64,000 nt of DNA from Catenuloplanes indicus (GTDB lineage Bacteria; Actinomycetota; Actinomycetes; Mycobacteriales; Micromonosporaceae): the NCBI RefSeq assembly GCF_030813715.1, contig NZ_JAUSUZ010000001.1, forward strand, positions 4,030,001-4,094,000. The letters are read 5' to 3'. The notes under the pieces are model-generated. The model saw only the letters and a program-made list of their open reading frames with translations, was not told where the DNA came from and did not search any database. Below are positions 25,764 through 33,844 of this stretch, piece by piece. The position numbers and the translations under genes are program-made. The first letter of the stretch is position 1. Each line of letters starts with the position of its first letter.

Positions 25764-26570
25764 ATGGGCATGACTCCGGAGGCTCGCCAGATCGGCCGGA
25801 CCGCGGCCATGACGCTGCTCGCCGGCACGGTGAGCGGCGCCGCGCTGCTCGCCGGCGAGATCGTCGCCGCGCGCAGCCGCCGCTACGCCAAGCCGTCCAT
25901 GGGCCTCGGCCTGCGCACCTCGATGGGCCCGGCCGGTGCCCCGTCGCTGCGCCTGGTACTGCTCGGCGACTCCAGCGCGCTCGGCGTGGGCGTCGAGTTC
26001 CTGGCCGACACGGTCGGTGGCCACCTGGCCCGGCTGCTCTCCGAGGGCGCGGCCGGGCACGGCGAGCGGCACGTGCACCTGTCCAGCGTCGGCGTGGCCG
26101 GCTCCCGCTCGACCGACCTGGCCACTCAGGTCGCCCGCGCGCTGCTCGGCGAGCGTCCGGACGTGGCCGTCATCCTGATCGGCGCGAACGACGCCACCTC
26201 GCTGCGCCGCCCGGCCGAGGCTGCCGCGCACCTGAGCGCGGCCGTCCGCCGGCTGCGCGGCGCGGGCGTCGAGGTCGTCGTCGGCACCTGCCCTGACCTG
26301 GGCGCGGCGCGCGCACTGGCGCAGCCGCTACGGCAGATCGTCGGGCTGCTCGGCCGTCAGATGGCGCACGCGCAGGCCAAGGCGGTGCGCGACGCCGGCG
26401 GCACGGTCGTCGACCTGGCCGTCGAGACCGGCGCGGTGTTCCGGGCCGACTCCGGCACGCTTTGCTACGACGGCTACCACCCGTCCGCGGACGGCTATCG
26501 GGTGTGGGCGCACGCGCTGCTGCCCGCGGTCTCGCACGCGGCGACGATGCCGAACCCGCGTACCCAGTGA
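25764..26570 (+). CDS. SGNH/GDSL hydrolase, second of a tandem pair
   Basis: A 268-residue paralogue of the preceding gene, with an N-terminal membrane segment (about 14-35) and blocks LGDSSALG (S70), VILIGANDA and YDGYHPSADGY. Shared stretches such as VEVVVGTCPDLG point to a tandem duplication. The start is ATG at 25764, 6 nt after GGAGGAGG; a GTG directly before it and a later ATG are alternatives. A terminator hairpin follows. Confidence 0.85.
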   Translation: MGMTPEARQIGRTAAMTLLAGTVSGAALLAGEIVAARSRRYAKPSMGLGLRTSMGPAGAPSLRLVLLGDSSALGVGVEFLADTVGGHLARLLSEGAAGHGERHVHLSSVGVAGSRSTDLATQVARALLGERPDVAVILIGANDATSLRRPAEAAAHLSAAVRRLRGAGVEVVVGTCPDLGAARALAQPLRQIVGLLGRQMAHAQAKAVRDAGGTVVDLAVETGAVFRADSGTLCYDGYHPSADGYRVWAHALLPAVSHAATMPNPRTQ

Positions 26571-26614
26571 GCGTGTGTGCGGCGCGGCAATCTCTGCCGC
26601 GCCACACGTTTCTC
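26571..26614 (+). terminator. Terminator of the SGNH hydrolase pair
   Basis: GGCGCGGCA (26581-26589) and TGCCGCGCC (26595-26603) form a perfect 9-bp stem with a 5-nt loop, extendable by flanking GTG/CAC pairs, followed by a T-rich GTTTCTC. Confidence 0.6.
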
Positions 26615-26625
26615 ATCGACATGAT

Positions 26626-26644
26626 GTTACCGGTGGGTTAACGT
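26626..26644 (+). promoter_or_regulatory. Leaderless promoter and imperfect operator of the thiolase gene
   Basis: TAACGT (26639-26644) stands 6 nt before the ATG at 26651 and there is no Shine-Dalgarno. An imperfect palindrome, GTTACCGGTGGGTTAAC (26626-26642), overlaps it and could be a repressor site of the kind used by TetR-type fatty-acid regulators. That regulator class is a guess. Confidence 0.4.
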
Positions 26645-26650
26645 TCGTTC

Positions 26651-27898
26651 ATGCCGGAAGCTGTCATCGTCGCCACTGCCCGCTCCCCCATCGGACGGGC
26701 CGTCAAGGGCTCGCTGCGCGAACTGCGCCCCGATGATCTGGCCGCCACGATCATTCAGGCGGCGCTCGACAAGGTCCCCCAGCTCGACCCGGCCACGGTC
26801 GAGGACCTCTACCTCGGGTGCGGTCTGCCCGGCGGCGAGCAGGGCTTCAACATGGCCCGTGTGGTCGCCACGCTGCTCGGGCAGGACGGCCTGCCCGGTG
26901 CCACCCTCACCCGCTACTGCGCGTCCTCGCTGCAGACCACCCGGATGGCGCTGCACGCGATCCGGGCCGGCGAGGGCGACGTGTTCATCTCGGCCGGCGT
27001 CGAGATGGTCTCCCGCTACGCCCGCGGCAACTCCGACGGCCTGCCGCCCGAGGCGCAGGCGCTGGTCGGCGGCGGCTGGGAGAACCCGCGCTTCGCCGCC
27101 GCGCGGGAGCGCAACGCGGCTCGCGCCCAGGGCGGCGCCCCGGTCTGGCACGACCCGCGCACCGACGGCGAGCTACCGGACATCTACCTCACGATGGGCC
27201 AGACCGCCGAAAATCTGGCCCAGGTGTACGACGTGTCCCGCGAGGAGATGGACGAGTTCGGCGTCCGCAGTCAGAACCTCGCGGAGAAGGCCATCGCGAA
27301 CGGCTTCTGGTCCCGCGAGATCACCCCGGTCACCACGCCGGACGGCACCGTCGTCACGGCCGACGACGGCCCGCGCGCCGGCGTCACCATGGAGGGCGTG
27401 GCCGGCCTCAAGCCCGTCTTCCGCCCCGACGGCCGGATCACCGCGGGCAACTGCTGCCCGCTCAACGACGGCGCGGCCGCGGTCATCGTGATGAGCGACG
27501 TACGGGCGCGCGAGCTGGGCATCACGCCGCTGGCCCGGATCGTCTCGACCGGGGTCACGGCGCTGTCACCGGAGATCATGGGGCTCGGGCCGGTGGAGGC
27601 GTCCCGGCAGGCGCTGGCGCGCGCCGGGATGACCATCGACGACGTGGATCTCGTGGAGATCAACGAGGCGTTCGCGGCACAGGTCATTCCGTCGTACCAG
27701 CAGCTGGGCATTCCGATCGACAAGCTGAACGTGAACGGCGGGGCGATCGCGGTGGGGCATCCCTTCGGGATGACCGGCGCCCGGATCACGGGGACGCTGC
27801 TGAACTCGCTGTCCTGGCACGACAAGTCCGTGGGGCTGGAGACCATGTGCGTCGGCGGTGGCCAGGGGATGGCCATGATCGTTGAGCGGCTGAGCTGA
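26651..27898 (+). CDS. Acetyl-CoA acetyltransferase (thiolase)
   Basis: A 415-residue thiolase. The nucleophile is C90 in TLTRYCASSLQT; the acid/base residues lie in NGGAIAVGHPFGMTGAR and CVGGGQGMAMI. It condenses two acetyl-CoA or cleaves 3-oxoacyl-CoA; biosynthetic and degradative roles cannot be separated. It stands alone between a terminator upstream and one downstream. The start at 26651 fits a leaderless message. Confidence 0.9.
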   Translation: MPEAVIVATARSPIGRAVKGSLRELRPDDLAATIIQAALDKVPQLDPATVEDLYLGCGLPGGEQGFNMARVVATLLGQDGLPGATLTRYCASSLQTTRMALHAIRAGEGDVFISAGVEMVSRYARGNSDGLPPEAQALVGGGWENPRFAAARERNAARAQGGAPVWHDPRTDGELPDIYLTMGQTAENLAQVYDVSREEMDEFGVRSQNLAEKAIANGFWSREITPVTTPDGTVVTADDGPRAGVTMEGVAGLKPVFRPDGRITAGNCCPLNDGAAAVIVMSDVRARELGITPLARIVSTGVTALSPEIMGLGPVEASRQALARAGMTIDDVDLVEINEAFAAQVIPSYQQLGIPIDKLNVNGGAIAVGHPFGMTGARITGTLLNSLSWHDKSVGLETMCVGGGQGMAMIVERLS

Positions 27899-27935
27899 TT
27901 CTCGCTCTCCCGCGGGGAGGTCGTTGTGTCGCTGG

Positions 27936-27963
27936 GGCTGCTTCGGGGTGGGGTGAAGCAGCC
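27936..27963 (+). terminator. Thiolase terminator
   Basis: GGCTGCTTC (27936-27944) and GAAGCAGCC (27955-27963) form a 9-bp stem with a 10-nt loop, followed by TTAGTGAC. An outer CGTTG/CAACG pairing extends the structure. Confidence 0.6.
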
Positions 27964-28236
27964 TTAGTGACTCAACGATCCTTACTCTCCAGGCTCATCG
28001 CCCGAGGCGCCCTCGCCGCCCCGCGGCGGCGGTGGCACGCGACTACCCATGTGACCGAAGCCGGCGGCCCTGCCGATGATCTGCTCGGCTCGCCTGGGCG
28101 GCAGCAGGCGAGGCGGGCAGGCACACGAGACAAAACCGGGAACCCAGGCCCGCTGGAACTCTTGGCCTTCCCCGGAGCCGAGACGCCTTTGGTGCAACCA
28201 CAGGGTCAGGAGCCGGGCGGCCCGCACGGCAACGTG
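27964..28236. other. Intergenic stretch, nothing recognised
   Basis: About 270 bp between the thiolase terminator and the end of the leftward small gene. Open frames here lack initiation signals and sensible composition. I see no RNA gene or repeat. Confidence 0.45.
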
Positions 28237-28557
28237 TCAGAACACCTGGCGCAAGGTGCTGAGACGGTCTGCGGCCTCGGCGAGCACGGCTTCCGCCGGA
28301 TTCGCGGCCCGCAGGTCGGCGATGACGACGCGGAGCTGGTCGACCAGCGCGGGATCGTGGGGCAGGCGCGGAACCGCCCGGTGCGGCTCGCCCTCCGCAT
28401 CAGCGGCGGCATCCGCGATCCAGGCGACGAGAGCGTGCAGGGCGTCGCCACGGCTGCCGTCGGTACCGTCGAGGTGCGCGGCCCAGCGCGGCGCCTCCCA
28501 GTGGCCCACCTGACGGATGAATCGCTCCAGAGCCTGGTCGAGGGTCGCGGTACGCAC
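28237..28557 (-). CDS. Hypothetical 106-residue protein
   Basis: The sequence begins (M)RTATLDQALERFIRQVGHW and is mainly predicted helix, acidic and soluble (HALVAWIADAAADAEGEPHR; ALVDQLRVVIADLRAANP). No family motif is visible. The GTG start at 28557 is supported by TAGCCT (28569-28564) placed 6 nt upstream, the leaderless pattern common in this window. Codon composition is that of a real gene. Function unknown. Confidence 0.65.
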   Translation of the reverse strand: MRTATLDQALERFIRQVGHWEAPRWAAHLDGTDGSRGDALHALVAWIADAAADAEGEPHRAVPRLPHDPALVDQLRVVIADLRAANPAEAVLAEAADRLSTLRQVF

Positions 28558-28669
28558 ATCGCGAGGCTACCCGGGCACGCCGGCCACCCCCGCGAGGCCG
28601 TGCGGCAGGCCGGTACGAGCCGGCGACGCGATCGGTTCTCCGGACAGGCCTGAGCGCGGCTTCCGGCCG

Positions 28670-28850
28670 CACGAGGGCCGGCGGGAAGGGCACGGCCGGC
28701 CCCGGCCGGGAAGAGGCGAGATCCGCTCCGGGCGGGGAGAACGAAGCGCCCGCCCCGGGCCGGGGAACACCGTGCGTGCCCTCAGGCCGGGAAAGGCGAA
28801 ACCCGCCCGGGCCGGGGAGGGCTCGGGCGGGCTTCGGCGGAAGGGGTGGG
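28670..28850. repeat. GC-rich array of imperfect ~27-bp repeats
   Basis: A motif like CCCGGGCCGGGGA recurs at about 28701, 28726, 28754, 28782 and 28806. The last unit forms CCCGCCC/GGGCGGG, a plausible terminator for the leftward BI-1 gene ending at 28877. The array lies between that stop and the promoter of the 28237-28557 gene. Confidence 0.5.
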
Positions 28851-28876
28851 GTGCGCGGCGGCGGGCGCCGCGCGGG

Positions 28877-29701
28877 TCAGTCGTCTTGGAGGAAGCTCAA
28901 CAGGCGCAGGATCTCCAGGTAGAGCCAGATCAGGCCGACCAGGATGCCGAACGCGGCGGTCCAGGCGTACTTCTGGGGAAGGCCCATGCGCACGCCCTCC
29001 TCGATCTCGCCGAAGTTGAGCACGAAGCTCAGCGAGGCGACGACGATGCAGACCAGGCTGAAGCCGATGGCCAGCGGGCTGCCGTCGCGGAGGCCGGTGT
29101 TGACGCCGAACAGGGCGAACACCAGGTTGATCATCATGACCGCGAACAGGCCGACCATGATCGAGATCATGATGCGGGCGAACTTCGGGGTCGCGCGGAT
29201 CACGCGGGCGCGGTAGAGGATCGCCATCAGGAAGAACACGCCGAACGTGGCGGTGGTGGCCTGCAGGACGATGCCGTCGTAGAAACCCTCGAACACGCGG
29301 CTGACCAGGCCGAGGAGCACGCCCTGGACGACCGCGTAGACGCCGGTCAGGACCGGGTTGGCCATCCGCATGAAGGAGAGGACCAGGCCGAGCACGAGGC
29401 CGACGACGGCGGCCGCGACCAGCACCGGCATCGCGACCGGGGCGGGGACCAGGATCCACGCGGCGGCGGCGGAGAGGGCGGTGATCGCAAGCAGCGCGAC
29501 CGTACGGACGACGACGTCGTCGATGGTCATCGGGCGGACGGCCGGCGGAGCCGCCGGGTACGCCTGGGACGGGTAGGGCTGGTCGTAACCCGCCGGACCG
29601 TAACCGGGCGCGCCACCGGGACCGTAGGCGCCGTACGCGCCGGCCCGCTCGCGCTCGGCAGCCCGGCCGAGCTGGCTCAGCACCGGGTTGCTTGTCTTCA
29701 C
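28877..29701 (-). CDS. Bax inhibitor-1/YccA family membrane protein
   Basis: A 274-residue protein. An N-terminal Gly/Tyr/Pro-rich cytoplasmic region (about 1-60, PGYGPAGYDQPYPSQAYP) precedes about seven membrane segments (about 70-270). The family is linked to calcium leak and stress responses in other organisms; the bacterial role is unclear. The start is GTG at 29701 (KTSNPVLSQLGRAAERERAG), set by AGGAGG 8 nt upstream. Conserved aspartates of the family are less obvious; the C-terminus ends FLQDD. Confidence 0.85.
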   Translation of the reverse strand: MKTSNPVLSQLGRAAERERAGAYGAYGPGGAPGYGPAGYDQPYPSQAYPAAPPAVRPMTIDDVVVRTVALLAITALSAAAAWILVPAPVAMPVLVAAAVVGLVLGLVLSFMRMANPVLTGVYAVVQGVLLGLVSRVFEGFYDGIVLQATTATFGVFFLMAILYRARVIRATPKFARIMISIMVGLFAVMMINLVFALFGVNTGLRDGSPLAIGFSLVCIVVASLSFVLNFGEIEEGVRMGLPQKYAWTAAFGILVGLIWLYLEILRLLSFLQDD

Positions 29702-29840
29702 GTCTATGGCCTCCTGCCGGTAATGACACTCCTGCCAAGAGTAAGGGGTGGCCACCAGGCTGGGCGACCCGCTGGCCTGTGAACTTCCTGAACAGAAAGT
29801 CCTACACCTTGTGGGAGAGGACGGGAAGGTAGTAAAGGGG

Positions 29841-29921
29841 TGCCCGGGGCGGGGGTCGAACCCGCATGCCTCTCGGCAGCCGCTTTTAAGGCGGCCGTGT
29901 ATGCCATTCCACCACCCGGGC
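29841..29921 (-). tRNA. bldA: tRNA-Leu (UAA), bldA type
   Basis: On the minus strand the acceptor arms GCCCGGG and CCCGGGC pair, the anticodon stem CCGC/GCGG holds the loop CTTAAAA with anticodon TAA, the long variable arm is TGCCGAGAGGCA, and the T-arm contains GTTCGACC. The CCA end is not encoded. It reads UUA, the rarest leucine codon in high-GC actinomycetes; in Streptomyces this tRNA (bldA) controls development and accessory genes. It is upstream of the BI-1 gene. Confidence 0.93.
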
Positions 29922-30005
29922 GAGTGCGTGCGTGCAGATGTCACGGTAATGGGTAGGGGCGCACCGAGCGCGCCGACAACCCTGCGGCGCACTACTGTCG
30001 TTGCC

Positions 30006-31760
30006 GTGACGAGCCCCACACCCACCGAAGTGGACCGGGAGACGAACGTCAGCGAGAAGCGTCTGGACGTCGCTGACCTGGCATTTTGCGTCTTCTACCT
30101 ATTCCTGGCGGCCTGGTTGACGGCCTACCTGTGGCCGGACCCGGGCGCCAAGGTGATGGCGCTGAACGCGGCCGATCAGGCGCTGTACGAGTGGTTCTTG
30201 GCCTACGACACCCGGATAGCCACCGGCGATGTCGGTTTGATCACCGACCGGCTGAACGTGCCGGACGGCGTGAACCTGCTCGCCAACACGTCCGTGATCG
30301 CGCTCGGCGTACTGATGACGCCGGTGACCCTGATCTTCGGGGTGCCGGTGACGTTCGCGCTGCTGGTGGCGCTGAACCTGGCCGGCACCGCGATCGCCTG
30401 GCACGTGCTGCTGCGCCGGGTGCTGCGCGTGGAGCCGGTCGCGGCCGGGCTCGGCGCGGTGTTCGCCGGGTTCGCGCCCGGCATGGTGTCGCAGTCGGTC
30501 AGCCACCTGCACATGACCGCGCAGTGGCTGGTACCGGTGATGGTCTGGCTGGTGATCCGGATGTACCGGACCCGGAACCCGAGAACGATCGTCATCTCCG
30601 CGCTGGGCCTGGCCGCGGCCGTGACCGTGCAGGTCTTCATCGGCGAGGAGGTGCTCTTCCTCACCGCGTTCACGCTGCTGCTGTTCACGCTCGGATTCGC
30701 GGCGCTGCGCCCGCGGGCGGCGCTGCGCGCGGCCGGTCCGTTCCTCGGGGGGATGCTGCTCACCGCGGTCGTGGCCGGTGCGCTGCTGGCGTACCCGCTG
30801 TGGGTGCAGTTCGGTGGGCCACAGTCGGTGAACGGGACGCTGTTCCTGCCCGGTTACTTCGTGACCGACCTGGCCAGCTTCACCGCCTTCTCGCCGCTGT
30901 CGGTGGCCGGGGAGCCGGAGGCGGCGGAGCTGAGCACCGGTGCCAGCGAGTACAACACGTTCCTCGGCTGGCCGTTGCTGCTGCTCGCGGCAGGGTTCGT
31001 GGGGTGGCTGCGGCGGGACCGCGCGGTGCTGGCCGCCGCGTTCGCCGGTCTGACGATGGCGGTGCTGTCCCTCGGTCCGTCGCTCGTCCACAACCGGGAG
31101 CAGCTGGAGATCTGGGGGCCGTTCGCGCTGCTGGAGAGCGTGCCGGTGATCGACGCGGCGCTGCCGATGCGGTTCTCGCTGGCGCTGATCCCGGTGATCG
31201 CGGTGATCCTGGCACGCGGCGTCCAGGCCGGTCTGGCTCGGCCGGACCTCACCCGGTACGTGGCACCGGCGCTGGTGGTCGTCGCTCTGGCCCCGCTCAC
31301 CCCGGCGCCGCTGCCGGCCGCGGCGCGCGAGCCGCTGCCGGAGTTCATCGCGGGCGGGCACTGGCGGGAGTGCGTACCGGAGGGCGGCGTGCTGGTGCCG
31401 GTGCCGCTGCCCACGCCGCAGGACCCGTGGCCGATGCGCTGGGCGGCGGCGACGAACGCCGCGTTCGGCATCCCGGAGGGATTCTTCATCGCGTCGTACG
31501 GCGCGGACGGCGCGCCGTCGATGGGCACCTACCAGCGGACGCTGTCGAGCGTGACGGCCGAGGTGGCGAAGACCGGCGTGGTGCCGGAGATCGACGAGCA
31601 GAAGCGCCGGGACGCGCGGGCCGACCTTGTGCACTGGGGCGCGTCGTGCGTGGCGGTGGCGGACTCGGCGCCGAACGCGGTGGCGCTGCGCGTCACGCTG
31701 GAGCGCCTGCTCGGCACGACCGGCACCCGCTCGGCCGACGTCTGGTACTGGCGGGCATGA
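30006..31760 (+). CDS. Large integral membrane protein, GT-C glycosyltransferase-like
   Basis: A 584-residue protein with about 11-12 membrane segments spanning residues 30-450, then a soluble C-terminal domain of about 130 residues. After the first segment the loop NAADQALYEWFLAY has the Asp-Gln...Trp pattern seen in polyprenyl-phosphate-dependent GT-C enzymes. The acceptor is unknown; cell-wall or glycan modification is inference. The start is GTG at 30006 without a Shine-Dalgarno; TACTGT (29993-29998) lies 7 nt upstream. A 17-bp terminator follows the stop. Confidence 0.7.
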   Translation: MTSPTPTEVDRETNVSEKRLDVADLAFCVFYLFLAAWLTAYLWPDPGAKVMALNAADQALYEWFLAYDTRIATGDVGLITDRLNVPDGVNLLANTSVIALGVLMTPVTLIFGVPVTFALLVALNLAGTAIAWHVLLRRVLRVEPVAAGLGAVFAGFAPGMVSQSVSHLHMTAQWLVPVMVWLVIRMYRTRNPRTIVISALGLAAAVTVQVFIGEEVLFLTAFTLLLFTLGFAALRPRAALRAAGPFLGGMLLTAVVAGALLAYPLWVQFGGPQSVNGTLFLPGYFVTDLASFTAFSPLSVAGEPEAAELSTGASEYNTFLGWPLLLLAAGFVGWLRRDRAVLAAAFAGLTMAVLSLGPSLVHNREQLEIWGPFALLESVPVIDAALPMRFSLALIPVIAVILARGVQAGLARPDLTRYVAPALVVVALAPLTPAPLPAAAREPLPEFIAGGHWRECVPEGGVLVPVPLPTPQDPWPMRWAAATNAAFGIPEGFFIASYGADGAPSMGTYQRTLSSVTAEVAKTGVVPEIDEQKRRDARADLVHWGASCVAVADSAPNAVALRVTLERLLGTTGTRSADVWYWRA

Positions 31761-31762
31761 CG

Positions 31763-31800
31763 TGAGGCAGGGGCGAGCCGTTCGGCTCGCCCCTGCCTCA
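31763..31800. terminator. Strong bidirectional terminator
   Basis: A perfect 17-bp stem (31763-31779 with 31784-31800) with a GTTC loop lies between the convergent membrane-protein gene and the NDH-2 gene. Confidence 0.8.
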
Positions 31801-31811
31801 GAAAGAAACGA

Positions 31812-33176
31812 TCAGGCCTTACCGGCGGCCACCGGCTCGGCGGGAGCGGCCGGCTTCGGCTCCAGCGGCGGCGTGACCTCGGTGAACTCCTCGCGCGGCG
31901 CGTGCAGCTGACCGAGCGCGACCACCTCACGCTTGAGGAAGAACGCCAGCGTCCAGTCCGCCACGACCCGCACCTTGCGGTTGAACGACGGGATCTGGCT
32001 GACGTGGTAGAAGCGGTGCATCAGCCATGCCGTGACGCCCGGCACCTTGACGCCGTAGACCTTCGCGGCGCCCTTGTAGAGGCCGAGGCCGGCGACCGAG
32101 CCCAGGTACTTGTGCCGGTACACCTTCGGCTCGCGCCCGTGGATGACGCGCGCGATGTTGTCGGCCACCACGACCGCCTGCCGGACCGCGTGCTGTGCGC
32201 TCGGCGAGCACCACGCGCCGACGCCGCCGGTCAGGTCCGGGACCTGCGAGCAGTCGCCCGCGGCCCAGGCGCCCTCGACGACCGTCTCCCCGTCCGCCAC
32301 CTGCAGCGTGGGCAGGCAGTTGACGTGGCCGCGCGGGCCGAGCGGGAGGTCGGTGTTGGCCAGCATCGGGGACGGCTTCACACCGGCGGTCCAGACGACC
32401 GTGTCGGTGGTGAACTGCTCACCGTCGGAGAGCTTGACGTTGCCGTCGACGCACGACTCCAGGAACGTGCCGAGCCGCATGTCGATGCCGCGCTTGCGCA
32501 GCTGACGGGCGGCGTAGGCACCCATGTCCGGCCCGATCTCGGGCAGGATCCGCTGGGTCGCCTCGACCAGCACGAACCGGACCTCGTCCTGCTTGAGCTC
32601 CGGGTAGTACTTGAGCGCGGAGCGGACCATGTCCTCCATCTCGGCCAGCGCCTCGATGCCCGCGTAGCCACCGCCGACGAAGCAGAACGTGAGTGCCCGC
32701 TTCTTGGTCTCGGCGTCGGTGGTGGTGGCGGCGACGTCCAGCCGGTCGAGGAAGTGGTTCCTCAGGTAGATGGCCTCGCCGATGGTCTTGAAGCCGATGC
32801 CCTGCTCGCGTAGGCCCGGGATGGGCAGCGTGCGGGACACGGAGCCGGGCGCGACCACGATGTGGTCGTACTCGACCTCGCGGGCCGGCCCGGAGATGGT
32901 CTCGACCAGGACCTTCTTGTTCGCGTGGTCGATGCGAGTGACCTCACCGGAGATGATCGTGCAGCGGCGCAGCTCCCGGCGCAGCGGCACAACGGCGTGC
33001 CGCGGGGAGATGTTGCCGGCCGACGCCTCGGGGAGGAACGGCTGATAGGTCATGTGCGGCTGAGGATCGACGACGATTACCTCTGCCTCGCGCGCGCTGA
33101 GCTTCTTGGAGAGGCGCAGCGCGGCGAAAAGGCCGACGTGCCCAGCTCCAACCACAAGGATCCGCTGAGGACTCAC
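31812..33176 (-). CDS. ndh: Type II NADH dehydrogenase-like flavoprotein
   Basis: A 454-residue FAD-dependent NAD(P)H dehydrogenase of the NDH-2 type, passing electrons from NADH to quinone without pumping protons. The FAD motif is RILVVGAGHVGL at the N-terminus, the NAD(P)H motif FCFVGGGYAGIEA lies near 170, and AWAAGDCSQVPDL is the second FAD contact. The C-terminal part (about 380-420) is basic and amphipathic, suited to membrane attachment. The start at GTG 33176 is preferred; AGGAGA lies 12 nt upstream, a long spacing. It could be a related ferredoxin-type reductase, but NDH-2 fits best. Confidence 0.85.
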   Translation of the reverse strand: MSPQRILVVGAGHVGLFAALRLSKKLSAREAEVIVVDPQPHMTYQPFLPEASAGNISPRHAVVPLRRELRRCTIISGEVTRIDHANKKVLVETISGPAREVEYDHIVVAPGSVSRTLPIPGLREQGIGFKTIGEAIYLRNHFLDRLDVAATTTDAETKKRALTFCFVGGGYAGIEALAEMEDMVRSALKYYPELKQDEVRFVLVEATQRILPEIGPDMGAYAARQLRKRGIDMRLGTFLESCVDGNVKLSDGEQFTTDTVVWTAGVKPSPMLANTDLPLGPRGHVNCLPTLQVADGETVVEGAWAAGDCSQVPDLTGGVGAWCSPSAQHAVRQAVVVADNIARVIHGREPKVYRHKYLGSVAGLGLYKGAAKVYGVKVPGVTAWLMHRFYHVSQIPSFNRKVRVVADWTLAFFLKREVVALGQLHAPREEFTEVTPPLEPKPAAPAEPVAAGKA

Positions 33177-33298
33177 GAGGGTTATCTTTCTCCTAACCTC
33201 TTGACCTTGCGCGGGGGATGACGACTTATGTGATCCACGACGCGTTCCCGACCAGGTAAAAAGCATGTTACGTCAGCAAAAGCGCTGGTCAGCAGCGT

Positions 33299-33844
33299 TT
33301 ATCGGGAGAGCCTGGCGAGGAGGCCGGCAGCCGTGATTGCTGCCACTAAGCCACCGATCGCAAACGCTACGTGACTGCCGAGCGTCAGGCGGCCGACCGC
33401 GGCGAGCGCCATGACGAGCACGACCGCCGATCCGATCACCACCGCGACCAGCCGAATCACCCATCCGGTGACAGCCTCGGAGCGGATCGCGCCGTCGAAC
33501 GGCAGGCAGGCCGCCAGCGCGGCCAGGCCGTGGCCCGCGTAGAGCAGGCTGCCGAGCGCGAGCACCCGCCAGATCGAGACCGACTCACCATACGCGGCGG
33601 TGCCGATCAGCCAGAGCGCGATGACCGCGAGCGCCAGGATCACCGGCATGGTGCCGCGCGGCCGCAGCGCCGGGAGGATCGCCAGCACGATCATCGCGCC
33701 GGCCACGCGCAGATCGAGGAAATCGGCCGGCAGTGCCACCAGCAGCGCGGCCAGGCCGGCGGCGGCCACCGCAAGACGGACCAGGATCGGCGTGGGTCCG
33801 GCACGCCGGACCGCGTTGCGCAGCGCGAGGTAGCGGGCCCTCAC
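33299..33844 (-). CDS. Membrane protein at the end of the MoxR-DUF58 operon
   Basis: A 181-residue protein with about six membrane segments and no soluble domain (PILVRLAVAAAGLAALLVAL; VSIWRVLALGSLLYAGHGLA). No family is recognised. Its GTG start (33844) overlaps the DUF58 stop as GTGA, so it is translationally coupled and probably belongs to the same membrane complex. Confidence 0.75.
   Translation of the reverse strand: MRARYLALRNAVRRAGPTPILVRLAVAAAGLAALLVALPADFLDLRVAGAMIVLAILPALRPRGTMPVILALAVIALWLIGTAAYGESVSIWRVLALGSLLYAGHGLAALAACLPFDGAIRSEAVTGWVIRLVAVVIGSAVVLVMALAAVGRLTLGSHVAFAIGGLVAAITAAGLLARLSR

Noticed and set aside
28700-28850. CRISPR-like array
   Set aside because: The repeats are imperfect, GC-only and about 27 bp apart with no unique spacers, and no cas gene is present.
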